Assembly (NCBI RefSeq): GCF_037963765.1
Contig: NZ_CP150166.1
Coordinates: 532,001 to 596,000, forward strand
DNA: 64,000 nt
Origin: Sporosarcina sp. FSL W8-0480
GTDB lineage: Bacteria > Bacillota > Bacilli > Bacillales_A > Planococcaceae
Direction: 5' to 3'
In this document: in pieces, positions 1 through 8,569 of the stretch
How the letters are laid out: the number at the start of each line of letters is the position of its first letter
Position numbering within the stretch: the first letter of the stretch is position 1
Notes under the pieces: generated by a model
Databases searched by the model: none
Told to the model about the DNA's origin: nothing
The model's input: the letters and a program-made list of their open reading frames with translations, nothing else
Position numbers and translations under genes: made by a program

Positions 1-235
1 CAATCTGGAATTTACCGGTAGATTGGAGATTCAAATCGTGAAGGATGTAATGTTCGAAAGGGAACTGGTATTTCTGGAAAACATCCGCCAGTATTCTTTC
101 GCCGTTATCACCGGCGCGGGTTATCCTTAGTTCATTCTCGATATCTGCATAGCGAGGGTGACTCTTCGGCAGCCGTCGCAGAAGTGCCTCCAATCCGGTT
201 GCTTTTAAAGAACTTGTCTTTTCCTTTACGATCAA
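1..235 (-). CDS. NERD domain (nuclease-related) protein, cut by window start
   Basis: Reading leftward from a TTG at 235, an open frame runs off the window edge (78 codons visible). It begins MIVKEKTSSLKATGLEALLRR and continues with a region rich in charged residues (RYADIENELRITRAGDNGERILADVF). That start resembles Bacillales NERD-domain proteins, which have an N-terminal helical stretch with 'LEALLRRLP' and then 'G..GE..LD' before the nuclease-like fold. The TTG is chosen because a strong AAAGGAGG lies 10 bases upstream (246-253); the ATG nearer to it leads into a stop after two codons. NERD proteins are thought to act on nucleic acids, but their substrates are not well known. Only the N-terminus is present, so catalytic residues cannot be checked. 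Confidence 0.65.
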   Translation of the reverse strand, partial: MIVKEKTSSLKATGLEALLRRLPKSHPRYADIENELRITRAGDNGERILADVFQKYQFPFEHYILHDLNLQSTGKFQI

Positions 236-302
236 TTAAACATCGCCTCCTTTAAACTATAATGTCATTCTATCATACTAATTAGATAACTTCCTCGATT
301 TA

Positions 303-342
303 CATAGGCAAATAATCCATCTCCCTTTATAATTAGCCTATG
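303..342. promoter_or_regulatory. Inverted repeat in the promoter region of the GNAT gene
   Basis: CATAGGC at 303-309 and GCCTATG at 336-342 form a 7-bp inverted repeat flanking a TATAAT-like hexamer (327-332). It could be an operator or a chance hairpin. No clear -35 is seen at normal spacing. Confidence 0.25.
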
Positions 343-361
343 GAACATGAGGAGGAATAAG

Positions 362-1183
362 ATGTTAACGACTGAACAGCTACAGAAAATCGCAAACTTG
401 CAAAAAGAATGCGAAACACATGACGGGATTTTATTGAAATTAAACTGGGATATGCTTCGTCAACGTGAAAATCATTCGATGGATTTCTTTCATTACGTGG
501 ATGGCGAGCTTGTTGCGTATTTGGCCCTTTACGGATTTGGCTCAACCGTGGAAGTTTGCGGGATGGTGAAGCCTGCCCATCGAAATCAAAACCACTTTAC
601 AAATTTATGGAAACAAGCGCTGCCGGTCATCAAAGAAAAGGGGTATAAAAAAGTCTTATTGAATGCACCTTCCACTTCCGAATCGGCAAAAGGTTGGCTC
701 AAGAATCTGCCATGCACCTATGACCTTTCTGAATACCAAATGGTGTGGAAATGGCGGTCTTTGGAAGAAAGCAGTGGTATCCAATTAAGGCAATCCACTG
801 AGGATGATGTCCCGTTTGAAATCGAATTGGATGTATTAGGCTTCGGCATGTCGCAGGAAGACGCTGAAATTCATCAACAAGAAGTGAAAAATTATCCAAA
901 TGACACACATTTCATCATTGAAGCGGATGGCAAAAGCGTTGGCAAGATCAGAGTGAGCCGGAATGATGGCGAGTCCTATATTTATGGATTTGTCGTTCAC
1001 CCCGACTTCCAAGGCAATGGATATGGCCGCCAAGCATTGCAAGCAGTCGTCCATATGGAACAGCCTTCCGGCAACCCGATCAGACTTGAAGTGGAAGCGA
1101 AAAACCGCAATGCGCTTCGTCTATATGAGTCAATTGGATTCCAAACAGTCCAAGGACAGGATTATTATCTTTGGGATGAATAA
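362..1183 (+). CDS. GNAT family N-acetyltransferase, tandem domains
   Basis: A 273-residue protein with two GNAT-like halves. The C-terminal half carries the acetyl-CoA loop signature VHPDFQGNGYGRQAL followed by 'LEVEAKNRNALRLYESIGF', the usual beta4-alpha3 and beta5 region of the fold. The N-terminal half (first ~135 residues) is a degenerate GNAT with 'VCGMVKPAHRNQNHFTNLW'. It presumably transfers an acetyl group from acetyl-CoA to an amine; the substrate cannot be told. The start at 362 is preferred over an ATG at 347 because GAGGAGG lies 7-12 bases upstream of 362. It is a single-gene unit: a strong hairpin terminator follows directly. Confidence 0.9.
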   Translation: MLTTEQLQKIANLQKECETHDGILLKLNWDMLRQRENHSMDFFHYVDGELVAYLALYGFGSTVEVCGMVKPAHRNQNHFTNLWKQALPVIKEKGYKKVLLNAPSTSESAKGWLKNLPCTYDLSEYQMVWKWRSLEESSGIQLRQSTEDDVPFEIELDVLGFGMSQEDAEIHQQEVKNYPNDTHFIIEADGKSVGKIRVSRNDGESYIYGFVVHPDFQGNGYGRQALQAVVHMEQPSGNPIRLEVEAKNRNALRLYESIGFQTVQGQDYYLWDE

Positions 1184-1185
1184 AG

Positions 1186-1215
1186 AAAAAAGTTCGGCGT
1201 TTGCCGAACTTTTTT
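1186..1215. terminator. Bidirectional intrinsic terminator
   Basis: AAGTTCGGC and GCCGAACTT pair around a short loop, with an A-run before and a T-run after. It lies between the convergent acetyltransferase and the small minus-strand gene at 1241-1474, so it can serve both. Confidence 0.9.
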
Positions 1216-1240
1216 GTTGCCGAAAAAGGCGTCATTATAG

Positions 1241-1474
1241 TTATGCCTGGTCAAACAGTTTCCGCATCTCACTATCTCTACGCCCGCGTTCTTCTTCATC
1301 CGCCAAGTCATATTTCTTCAGCAAATGGAAAAAATCATTCAGTATCTCTTGGTCACGTCTCTCATTTAGGAAACGGACGCCACTTTCATATATTCCCGCT
1401 GGAAGAAAAACTTGTTGCTCTTTCAATTTCGCTAAAACGTCTTCCATTGAGTGGTCGATTGTACATCTACTCAC
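1241..1474 (-). CDS. Small protein of unknown function
   Basis: 77 residues, starting at GTG 1474 with GGGGAGG eight bases upstream (1483-1489). The sequence is strongly charged and probably helical (SMEDVLAKLKEQQVFLPAGI, then FHLLKKYDLADEEERGRRD). No signal peptide or membrane segment is seen. I do not recognise the family. It lies 23 bp downstream of the VOC gene on the same strand and the two are probably co-transcribed. The clear ribosome binding site and the fit between a terminator and a neighbour support a real gene. Confidence 0.7.
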   Translation of the reverse strand: MSRCTIDHSMEDVLAKLKEQQVFLPAGIYESGVRFLNERRDQEILNDFFHLLKKYDLADEEERGRRDSEMRKLFDQA

Positions 1475-1497
1475 GTTAAAAACCTCCCCATTTTAAG

Positions 1498-1872
1498 TTA
1501 TTCAGCAACAAACTCACTCATCAACCCATGCATATTATCCTCGGTATCTTTAAAGAACACCATCCAAGTTTCCGTTTGCCCCATCTTCGCGACCATATGT
1601 GGTTTGTCGATGAAAACAATTCCTTTGGCCTTGTAGTTTTCATAAGCCTGTTGGATGTCCTCCACGTGAAAATAAAGGACAGAGCTTGGGTGTGCGAATT
1701 CTTCTTTTTCGGGTAGGCTTACGAATAAACGCACACCGCCGCAATCGAAAAACGCCATTACGTCATTGTTGAATAATAGTTGCAAGCCTAATTTGTCTTT
1801 GTAAAATGCCGTTGCCCGTTCGATATCTTTTGCCGGTACCCCAATTTGTCCGATTTGCTTGATTTCCCCCAT
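1498..1872 (-). CDS. VOC (glyoxalase/dioxygenase) superfamily protein
   Basis: 124 residues with the two beta-alpha-beta-beta-beta modules of the vicinal oxygen chelate fold: the first starts 'IGQIGVPAKDIERATAFYKDKLGL', the second 'SSVLYFHVEDIQQAYENYKAKG' and ends 'VFFKDTEDNMHGLMSEF'. Proteins of this family bind a metal and act on small oxygenated substrates or give resistance to thiol-reactive drugs. The usual first metal ligand (His in strand 1) appears replaced by G/Q here, so catalytic activity is uncertain. It probably shares a transcript with the small gene downstream. Confidence 0.85.
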   Translation of the reverse strand: MGEIKQIGQIGVPAKDIERATAFYKDKLGLQLLFNNDVMAFFDCGGVRLFVSLPEKEEFAHPSSVLYFHVEDIQQAYENYKAKGIVFIDKPHMVAKMGQTETWMVFFKDTEDNMHGLMSEFVAE

Positions 1873-1989
1873 CTGAAACTCTCCCTTTTGAATAAATTTC
1901 CTTAATCATACCATTTTCGGAGTAATCAAACACAGATTTTAATTAGGTTAGGCAATGTATATGGATAGGTATTAAGTCATGAAATGACG

Positions 1990-2026
1990 AACGCGGTTTC
2001 CATGATAATTTCATGGAACCGCGTTT
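1990..2026. terminator. Strong stem-loop ahead of the methyltransferase gene
   Basis: AACGCGGTTTCCATG pairs with CATGGAACCGCGTT (one bulged T), followed by TTTT on the plus strand. It lies between divergent genes, where no plus-strand gene ends, so either it attenuates the transcript of the methyltransferase gene or it ends an unseen short RNA. Confidence 0.45.
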
Positions 2027-2081
2027 TGGCAATTATCCACGAAGCCAAGTACAATGAGGCGATAGGGAAGGTGGTTTTCGT

Positions 2082-2690
2082 ATGAATGAAAAGGAGTATG
2101 ACAAACTTCTTCAAATAAAAACAGCTGGAACGCTTGAATTGTTAAGCCAGTCGCCTCATTATAACCGCTATGAAGCGACGCCTTATGAGGCACTTGATGT
2201 GCTTTTCGGGGAGTACAAGTTGACTCCGGAGGATGGGTTTGTCGATTTCGGCTGTGGCAAGGCACGTGTTTCGTTTTATGTCCATCATCATTTCGGGGCA
2301 TCCGTGACGGGCATCGAGATGAATGGGCAGCTTTATCAGGATGCGATTGTAAACTTGGTAAGTTATAGGCGGAAAGCGAAGCATGCCGGCGGTGCAATCC
2401 GTTTCGAACGTTGTTTGGCGGAGGAATATGAGATTGAGGCATCGGAAAATAGGTTCTACTTCTTTAATCCGTTCTCCATTCAGGTATTCATGAAGGTTGT
2501 CTGGAATATTCTTTGGTCCGCGGAGTCGGATACACGTTTGGTTGATATCGTCCTTTATTATCCAACAGCTGAATATGTGCAATTCATGAACAACCATACG
2601 CCGTTTGAGCTTTGGAAGGAAGTCAGGGTCGACCGGTTGTATGAGAAAAATGAAAATGAACGGTTTTTGATTTATCGAATGGGCGGGTGA
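2082..2690 (+). CDS. Class I SAM-dependent methyltransferase-like protein
   Basis: 202 residues. Motif I of the SAM fold is clear (GFVDFGCGKARVSFYVHHHF, residues ~47-66), followed by an acidic motif II (VTGIEMNGQLYQDA). The region 'NRFYFFNPFSIQVFMKVVWNI' sits where an active-site NPP-type motif is found in amino-methyltransferases, here FNPF. The acceptor is unknown. The ATG at 2082 has AAGGTGG seven bases upstream. The gene ends just before a five-unit repeat array that points in the opposite direction. Confidence 0.75.
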   Translation: MNEKEYDKLLQIKTAGTLELLSQSPHYNRYEATPYEALDVLFGEYKLTPEDGFVDFGCGKARVSFYVHHHFGASVTGIEMNGQLYQDAIVNLVSYRRKAKHAGGAIRFERCLAEEYEIEASENRFYFFNPFSIQVFMKVVWNILWSAESDTRLVDIVLYYPTAEYVQFMNNHTPFELWKEVRVDRLYEKNENERFLIYRMGG

Positions 2691-2701
2691 GCGGGCTCTG
2701 T

Positions 2702-2806
2702 TCCGCTTATCGATCAATTGGAGCGATATATCGGTTATTTCCCTGGACTTATCAATCATTTCCCGGAAGTTATCGGTTATTTCCCCAGATATATCGATCA
2801 TTTCCC
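2702..2806 (-). repeat. Intergenic array of five 21-bp units, copy 1
   Basis: Reading on the minus strand there are five consecutive 21-bp units at 2786-2806, 2765-2785, 2744-2764, 2723-2743 and 2702-2722. The consensus is GGGAAATGATCGATAA plus five variable bases; the last unit is TCCAATTGATCGATAAG. A sixth, degenerate 20-base unit precedes it (about 2807-2826), starting within AAAGGTCACAAAATAACC. The same layout is found at 17666-17770 and 60469-60573. One reading frame is open through the array (repeated REMIDKS-like heptads), as expected for any stop-free 21-mer, so this is not evidence for coding. Confidence 0.9.
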
Positions 2807-2865
2807 GGGATATATGGTTATTTTGTGACCTTTGAACTACAAGGAAACCCGGATAAATTAGTTTT

Positions 2866-2963
2866 TTATTGGCCAAAGGCATTCGGCGCGACTCGACCCG
2901 TCCGCGGGCAATAGATATTGCCCGCGAATACGGCGGTTCGCGCCGAATGCACTTAACCAATCA
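2866..2963. repeat. Long palindromic element downstream of the Tet-like gene
   Basis: Nested inverted repeats: ends TTTATTGGCCAAAGGC / GCACTTAACCAATCA, then GCATTCGGCGCGA (2879-2891) / TCGCGCCGAATGC (2938-2950), and an almost loopless core CGCGGGCAATA (2903-2913) / TATTGCCCGCG (2916-2926). The size and imperfect end repeats are MITE- or REP-like, and it abuts the 21-bp array. A reduced relative of its ends is seen at 17576-17618. It may also end transcription of the GTPase gene, though it lacks a T-run there. Confidence 0.8.
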
Positions 2964-2964
2964 A

Positions 2965-4902
2965 TCATAATAAATGCATCGCAGCCTCGGCTTCGTCCCA
3001 TGGAACTGGATAGCCTTTGCCTTTTGCGCAGAAAATTGACGTTGATGTGTATTCTGGGTCGGCGTCCTTATTGTAGCCGATTGCTTCAATCACTTCCGCC
3101 GCATTATGGCATTCATCATAACCGCCGAACTGCAATGTGAGCGCACCTTTTCCGTTCGTATAGGAAGCGAAAACGGTGCTGTAACTCATGAAAGTCGCTA
3201 CAGGAACGCGGCCGATCACGACTGTTTTACCTCCGATTGTTTCGGGTGCGCTAAAAGTTCCGGATGCTTGCTGGATATCGGAAAGTACGCGCCCGATATG
3301 ATCCATCTCGACTTTGATCTTAAAATCATAATAAGGCTCCAACAAGACATTGTCGGCTTTCTCCAACCCTTGCCGCAACGCACGGAAAGTAGCTTCCCTG
3401 AAATCGCCGCCAGATGTATGCTCGTTATGACCCCTACCCGTCAGCAATGTGATTTTTACGTCGGTCAATGCGGAGCCTGTCAATAAACCATGATGTGGTC
3501 GTTCGAAAATATGGGTTCGCACAAGGTTTTGATTGCCGATGGATAAATCGTTGGCGTGGCATACATTGTCAAAGGAAATCCCGCTGTCCCGCTCCGCCGG
3601 TTCAATTTTCAAATGAACTTCTGCGTAATGTTTCAGCGGTTCGAAATGGCCGTAGCCGTTTACAGGGCCTCGAATTGTTTCTTTATAAAGGATTTTAGGA
3701 TCGCCGAAAGACACGTCGAATTGAAAGCGTTCATTGACAATTTGCTTCAACACTTCAAGTTGGATGACGCCCATCACATGGACATGGATTTCTTGGACTT
3801 GTTCATTCCAAATAACATGCAATGAAGGGTCTTCCGCATCCAACATTTTGAAGCAACGGAGTACATCCTTTACATGGGTGGTTGAATCGAAAATGACTTT
3901 TGACGTTAACGTAGGTATGAGGTCAAATTCCACCCCGTCAGTCAGAGCACCAATCGGATCCCCGGCACAAACTTCCGTTAATCCGGTCACCGCAATGATT
4001 TCACCGGCACGAGCCGTGTCAATCGCCTTGAACTTATTCCCATTATACTGTCTGATCTGTGTAATTTTCTCCGTCTTTCCACCATAGGAAATCTCATCCC
4101 GAACTTGTATAGCTCCATCAATCATCTTCAAAAATGTCACACGCTGTCCGTTTTTGTCATGCCGGACCTTATAGACACGTGCCGCGAAAGCGCCTGAATC
4201 TGAATAATCGGTAACGGTGAGTTGGTCGAAACCCCTAAGAAATTCAAGGACTCCAATATCTTTTAATGCAGAGCCATGTCCATATGCAAAAACCTCACGC
4301 CTGCCGATCATCCGTTTCAACGCATCCAGCCAAACCGCTTCATCGTATCCACTATCCATATACCGATCAAGCAATATCTCATCACGCTCTGCGATGAATT
4401 CAATTAGTTCCTCCGACAAACCGCCTTCACCTAACTCTGCCATATCAAAGATGTTGTCGGTAAGGCTTCCCCGTATCTCATCAAGAACTGTCCCTAAGGC
4501 GACGCCTTCCCGGTCCGTTTTATTCAAAAAGAAGAAGGTTGGGACTCCGTGTTTCTTCAATAAATGCCAAACCGTTTCCGTGTGGCCCTCAACACCATCC
4601 GCTGCACTGATGATGATAATGGCGAAATCCATCACTTGGATGGCCCTTTCCATTTCGGGTGAAAAGTCTACGTGTCCCGGCGTATCGATAATCGTATAGT
4701 GTGTGTCATTGAAAGTGAACGTAGCCTGATCCGCAAAGACGGTAATCCCGCGATTCTTCTCGATATCATGACTATCCATGAAGGCGTCTCGATGATCGAC
4801 ACGCCCTCTTTGGCGAATGCTATTCGTATGGAAAAGCAGTTGCTCGGAAAAAGTGGTTTTCCCCGCATCGACGTGGGCAACAATCCCGATTGTTTTGTAC
4901 AT
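2965..4902 (-). CDS. Tet(M)/Otr(A)-like ribosomal protection family GTPase
   Basis: 645 residues, the length of tetracycline ribosomal protection proteins. The G domain is complete: G1 AHVDAGKTT (residues 9-17), switch 2 DTPGHVDF, and G4 NKTD. EF-G-like domains follow; the C-terminal part resembles domain IV/V of EF-G, with 'PYYDFKIKVEMDHIGRVLSDI' and 'GKTVVIGRVPVATFMSYS'. The family displaces tetracycline from the 30S A-site, but many Bacillales carry chromosomal homologues not shown to give resistance, so a general translation role is equally possible. ATG 4902 has GAGG eight bases upstream. Transcribed alone, after the terminator of the upstream signalling gene. Confidence 0.85.
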   Translation of the reverse strand: MYKTIGIVAHVDAGKTTFSEQLLFHTNSIRQRGRVDHRDAFMDSHDIEKNRGITVFADQATFTFNDTHYTIIDTPGHVDFSPEMERAIQVMDFAIIIISAADGVEGHTETVWHLLKKHGVPTFFFLNKTDREGVALGTVLDEIRGSLTDNIFDMAELGEGGLSEELIEFIAERDEILLDRYMDSGYDEAVWLDALKRMIGRREVFAYGHGSALKDIGVLEFLRGFDQLTVTDYSDSGAFAARVYKVRHDKNGQRVTFLKMIDGAIQVRDEISYGGKTEKITQIRQYNGNKFKAIDTARAGEIIAVTGLTEVCAGDPIGALTDGVEFDLIPTLTSKVIFDSTTHVKDVLRCFKMLDAEDPSLHVIWNEQVQEIHVHVMGVIQLEVLKQIVNERFQFDVSFGDPKILYKETIRGPVNGYGHFEPLKHYAEVHLKIEPAERDSGISFDNVCHANDLSIGNQNLVRTHIFERPHHGLLTGSALTDVKITLLTGRGHNEHTSGGDFREATFRALRQGLEKADNVLLEPYYDFKIKVEMDHIGRVLSDIQQASGTFSAPETIGGKTVVIGRVPVATFMSYSTVFASYTNGKGALTLQFGGYDECHNAAEVIEAIGYNKDADPEYTSTSIFCAKGKGYPVPWDEAEAAMHLL

Positions 4903-4919
4903 AGTACACCTCGATTTTG

Positions 4920-4947
4920 AAAAAATCGCACCCCTTATAGGAGTGCG
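4920..4947 (-). terminator. Intrinsic terminator of the GGDEF-EAL gene
   Basis: On the minus strand CGCACTCC and GGGGTGCG pair around a short loop, directly followed by ATTTTTTC. It begins two bases after the stop codon of the PAS-GGDEF-EAL gene. Confidence 0.85.
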
Positions 4948-4948
4948 G

Positions 4949-7018
4949 CTAAAAGTTTTTTAATAGTTGTTTAATCTCATTAGGAGGAAGGGGTTTGGAA
5001 TAAAGGAAGCCTTGTACTTCATTGCAGGACAATTGTTCAAGGAATTCTTCCTGCTCACTCGTCTCCACTCCTTCAGCGATGACATTTAACTGTAAATTCT
5101 TTGCCAGATCGATGATCGCTTTTACGATTAGTGAGTTGTTTTTGCTAAGTTCTCTTATAAATGCCCGGTCGATCTTTAAATGGCTGATCGGAAATTTACT
5201 TAAATAGAGAAGGGAGGAGTAACCCGTCCCGAAGTCATCGACACTGACAGATACACCAAGATCTTGTAGTTGCTGCAAGATGCATTGGCATTGCTGCACA
5301 TCAGACATCACACTTTCCGTGATTTCCAAATTCAAATAAGATGGATGCAAGCCGGTTTGGGCTAATATCCGTTTAACATCTTCAACAAATGTCGGGTGGC
5401 TGAATTGCCTCATTGAGACATTGACGCTAATACGTAGGGCTGGAAAACCATTGTTTTGCCAAGCCATTGCCTGCGTACAGGCGGTTTTCAACACCCATTT
5501 TCCAAGTTGAAGAATGTATCCGTTGTCTTCAGCAGCAGGGATAAATCTGTTAGGTGGTATATATCCTCGATCAGGATGATTCCATCTTGCCAAAGCTTCA
5601 AAACCTTTAATCTTACCTGTTTTCAAATCATATTGCGGTTGGTAATGAAGTTCGAACTGATTTCTATCCAAAGCTTGGCGGAGCTCACGATCAAAAAAGG
5701 TCTTTTCCATCAGTTTCTCATAAAGTTCCTCAGTGAAAAAGCGGAATGTCCCTTTACCAGCCTCTTTTGCTACATACATTGCGGAGTCTGCATTGCGCAT
5801 TAATGTATTGTAATCCTTGCCGTCCTTCGGATACAAAGCTACCCCAATGCTTGGGTCAACAAAGACTTCTTGATCGGCAAGAAGGTATGGTTGGGAAATT
5901 CCATCTACAATATTGGCGATGTTTTCAGTCAGTTCGGCTTTGTCCGTAAAGTTTATTAGGAGAATAAATTCATCCCCACTTTGCCGAGCTACTGTTTCAT
6001 TTTCCGAAACAAAGTCTCGTAGCCTTTCTGAAACGGCAACGAGCAATTTATCGCCAATATGGTGTCCTAATGTATCGTTTACACTTTTAAAGCGATCCAA
6101 ATCCAAGAACAGAAGGGCGAATTGTTGATCCTTCTGACTAATTTTCTGTTTCACTCTCTCCTGTAGATTTCTTCTGTTCGGCAATCCCGTCAAATAATCA
6201 TAATACGCCATATGCTCTATGGCTTTTTCTGCCTTAACTCGTTTTGTAATATCACTCGCAGTTCCGACTACTTCAACAATTTTCCCGTCTTTCAAAATCG
6301 GAGATAAGTATACAAGGAATGAAAGGTTGTCATAGGTTAACTCGAATTGGACGGTTTTCCCGGCCATACCTTCTTGTAGATAGTGTTCAAACCTTTCTAA
6401 CTCTTCATCGGTAAATGAATGGTCAACCTCATTGTTATTCAACAGTTCAACCGAAATCCCGACCCGCTCTTTAATTTGTCCTTCAAAAAGTGTAAAGACG
6501 ATTGAACCGTCTTCTGCTGTCGTATATTTAAAAATAGCATTCTGCAAGTTTTTCACTGTTGTTCGAAAGTCGTTCTGCAATGCAATCTCAAGTGATTCTT
6601 CAGCCTTCTTCCGAGCCGTTATATCATGGCGGATTGCAATATATTGTTCAGGCTTTCCGTTGGCATCTAAGAAAGGAACAATTGTTGTGCTTACCCAATA
6701 TAGGGTGCCGTCCTTGGCCCTATTGCAAATATCGCCCTGCCAAACCTCACCCTTTTGAATCACATTCCACATATCTTTGAAAAAGCTCTTTGGATGATAT
6801 TTGGAATTAATGAGACGATGGGTTTTCCCGATCAGCTCGTCACTTGTGTATTGGGATAATGCACAAAACTTTTCATTTACATAAGTAATGACGCCCTTTG
6901 TATCTGTAATCGCTACAACGGAAGAGTAATCAAGGGCATTTTCAATATTGTGAAGGGTTTTCAGCGTCTTGTTGTATATCTCATTTATGGACGGAGAATC
7001 AATATCCGATAGTTGCAT
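4949..7018 (-). CDS. PAS-PAS-GGDEF-EAL cyclic di-GMP signalling protein
   Basis: 689 residues, no membrane segment. An N-terminal PAS/PAC (about 25-140, '[20 protein letters not shown]', closing with [15 protein letters not shown]), a second PAS-like region with a PAC end ([18 protein letters not shown]), a GGDEF domain (about 265-425) and an EAL domain (about 440-685). The cyclase motif reads SGDEF, a variant seen in both active and inactive domains. The EAL domain keeps the key phosphodiesterase motifs: [34 protein letters not shown] and QGFLYSKP. It therefore probably breaks down c-di-GMP in response to a ligand or redox cue on PAS, with the GGDEF domain either making c-di-GMP or regulating. 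ATG 7018 is preceded by AAGGGATTA. Confidence 0.93.
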   Translation of the reverse strand: MQLSDIDSPSINEIYNKTLKTLHNIENALDYSSVVAITDTKGVITYVNEKFCALSQYTSDELIGKTHRLINSKYHPKSFFKDMWNVIQKGEVWQGDICNRAKDGTLYWVSTTIVPFLDANGKPEQYIAIRHDITARKKAEESLEIALQNDFRTTVKNLQNAIFKYTTAEDGSIVFTLFEGQIKERVGISVELLNNNEVDHSFTDEELERFEHYLQEGMAGKTVQFELTYDNLSFLVYLSPILKDGKIVEVVGTASDITKRVKAEKAIEHMAYYDYLTGLPNRRNLQERVKQKISQKDQQFALLFLDLDRFKSVNDTLGHHIGDKLLVAVSERLRDFVSENETVARQSGDEFILLINFTDKAELTENIANIVDGISQPYLLADQEVFVDPSIGVALYPKDGKDYNTLMRNADSAMYVAKEAGKGTFRFFTEELYEKLMEKTFFDRELRQALDRNQFELHYQPQYDLKTGKIKGFEALARWNHPDRGYIPPNRFIPAAEDNGYILQLGKWVLKTACTQAMAWQNNGFPALRISVNVSMRQFSHPTFVEDVKRILAQTGLHPSYLNLEITESVMSDVQQCQCILQQLQDLGVSVSVDDFGTGYSSLLYLSKFPISHLKIDRAFIRELSKNNSLIVKAIIDLAKNLQLNVIAEGVETSEQEEFLEQLSCNEVQGFLYSKPLPPNEIKQLLKNF

Positions 7019-7207
7019 TTGATAATCCCTTTCTTATACAAAACAGCGCAAGATTCGCGGAGATGGATTTTGTAGTAGTTGATAGACCAAAAGTCTCAAA
7101 TATCAAAGAAATTACTAATTATTATCAATTATACCATTATCAAATACCCCCGTACAATTGAGTAGCAGAAAATTAATAGTCAAAGTCTATTGTTTCGTAG
7201 CTATTAA

Positions 7208-7234
7208 TTGTACACTGTATTTATAGAATATAAT
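7208..7234 (+). promoter_or_regulatory. Candidate SigA promoter of the MFS gene
   Basis: TTGTAC (7208-7213), 15-base spacer, TATAAT (7229-7234), 26 bases before the start codon. The spacer is short but the -10 is perfect. The 7019-7260 gap is the shared upstream region of two divergent genes and is AT-rich; nothing else is recognisable in it. Confidence 0.5.
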
Positions 7235-7260
7235 AAACGTTCTTGAAAAGGGGTGGGTAA

Positions 7261-8526
7261 ATGGGGAATAAGAAGTTTAATAAAACGGAAAAGAGTTGGA
7301 TGTTTTACGACTGGGCGAACTCAGCCTATTCAATTATTATTACAACGGCAGTTTTTCCGATTTATTACAAGTCAGTGGCGACGAGTGCTGGTGTTGAGTC
7401 GGCGCATTCGACAGCGTATTTGGGGTATACGGTTGCGATTGCGACTTTCATCTTAGCGATGATTGGGCCGATTTTAGGAACGATTGCAGATTACTGGGGT
7501 TTAAAGAAGAAGTTTTTCCTTACGTTCTTCTTGATTGGTTCAATTTCGACAGTTTCTTTGGCATTCGTGCCTGACGGTACATGGCTGCCGCTTTTGATCA
7601 TTTATACGATAACGGCTATCGGATTCCACGGGGCAAATATATTCTACGATGCATTTTTAGTCGATGTGACCACTGAAGAGAAGATGGATGAGGTATCCGC
7701 CCGTGGATTCGGGTTGGGGTATATCGGAAGTACAATCCCTTTCATCATCAGCATTGCAATCATTCTTTTGGCTGATAATGGGGTGATTCCACTTTCGATG
7801 GCAGCGGCAACTAAACTTGCGTTCGTCATCACAGGAATTTGGTGGTTCTCCTTTACGATTCCGATGTTGAAAAATGTTGTACAACTCCATGGGATTGAAC
7901 GGGAACCTCAGATTCTTGCAAGCAGTTTTAGAAGGCTTGGTGAAACGTTCAAGGAAATTAAGAAGTACAGAACCGTTTTCATCTTTTTATTAGCCTATTT
8001 CTTTTATATCGATGGGGTAGGCACGATCATTTCCATGTCGACGGCATATGGAACGGACTTGGGAATTGGGTCGACCGATCTTTTGATTGTCCTATTCGTG
8101 ACCCAAGTCGTTGCAGCACCATTTGCACTTATATACGGTAGGCTTGCGAAGAGGTTTTCAGTGAAGGCGATGTTATATGTAGGGATTTTTGTTTATATCA
8201 TCGTTTGTATTTACGCGTTCTTCTTATCATCAGTGATCGATTTCTGGATACTTGCAATGCTTGTTGCGACCTCTCAAGGCGGTATTCAAGCATTGAGCCG
8301 TTCGTATTTTGCTCAGCTTGTACCGAAGGAGAAATCTAATGAGTTCTTCGGATTCTATAACATCTTTGGTAAGTTTGCGTCCGTTATGGGTCCAATGTTG
8401 TTGGCGGTAACGGCTCAAATGACAGGGAGTTCCGCATACGGAGTATTTAGCTTAGTGATCCTCTTCATCATCGGTGGAATTCTATTGCGGATGGTTCCGA
8501 AGCCGGCAAGTGAAGCTGTTGTATAA
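7261..8526 (+). CDS. MFS transporter, UMF1/Atg22-like
   Basis: 421 residues with about 12 hydrophobic segments. The N-terminus [20 protein letters not shown] and the loop '[32 protein letters not shown]' are typical of the UMF1 (Atg22-like) branch of the major facilitator superfamily, related to vacuolar amino acid exporters in yeast. In bacteria the substrate is unknown; efflux of amino acids or other small solutes is a guess. Also seen: '[43 protein letters not shown]', a conserved second-half motif of the family. ATG 7261 follows AAAAGGGGTGGG. A single-gene unit ending at a hairpin terminator. Confidence 0.9.
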   Translation: MGNKKFNKTEKSWMFYDWANSAYSIIITTAVFPIYYKSVATSAGVESAHSTAYLGYTVAIATFILAMIGPILGTIADYWGLKKKFFLTFFLIGSISTVSLAFVPDGTWLPLLIIYTITAIGFHGANIFYDAFLVDVTTEEKMDEVSARGFGLGYIGSTIPFIISIAIILLADNGVIPLSMAAATKLAFVITGIWWFSFTIPMLKNVVQLHGIEREPQILASSFRRLGETFKEIKKYRTVFIFLLAYFFYIDGVGTIISMSTAYGTDLGIGSTDLLIVLFVTQVVAAPFALIYGRLAKRFSVKAMLYVGIFVYIIVCIYAFFLSSVIDFWILAMLVATSQGGIQALSRSYFAQLVPKEKSNEFFGFYNIFGKFASVMGPMLLAVTAQMTGSSAYGVFSLVILFIIGGILLRMVPKPASEAVV

Positions 8527-8535
8527 GGTAATATA

Positions 8536-8566
8536 AAAAAACAGGCGAAATTCTTCGCCTGTTTTC
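8536..8566. terminator. Terminator between convergent genes
   Basis: ACAGGCGAA and TTCGCCTGT pair around a four-base loop, with A-run before and TTTTCTT after. It can serve both the MFS gene and the CBS-domain gene. Confidence 0.9.
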
Positions 8567-8569
8567 TTG

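Noticed and set aside
963..1496. 177-codon plus-strand frame
   Set aside because: It crosses the acetyltransferase end, its terminator and the antisense of the small minus-strand gene; composition is that of a shadow frame.
2142..2960. 272-codon minus-strand frame
   Set aside because: It lies opposite the methyltransferase gene and continues through the repeat array and palindrome; no ribosome site and no family resemblance.
2965..4902. Calling a confirmed tetracycline resistance gene
   Set aside because: The family match is clear but chromosomal homologues often do not give resistance; no mobile context supports it.
4949..7018. Calling the GGDEF domain inactive because it reads SGDEF
   Set aside because: The first position tolerates Ser or Ala in active cyclases, so activity cannot be excluded from this alone.
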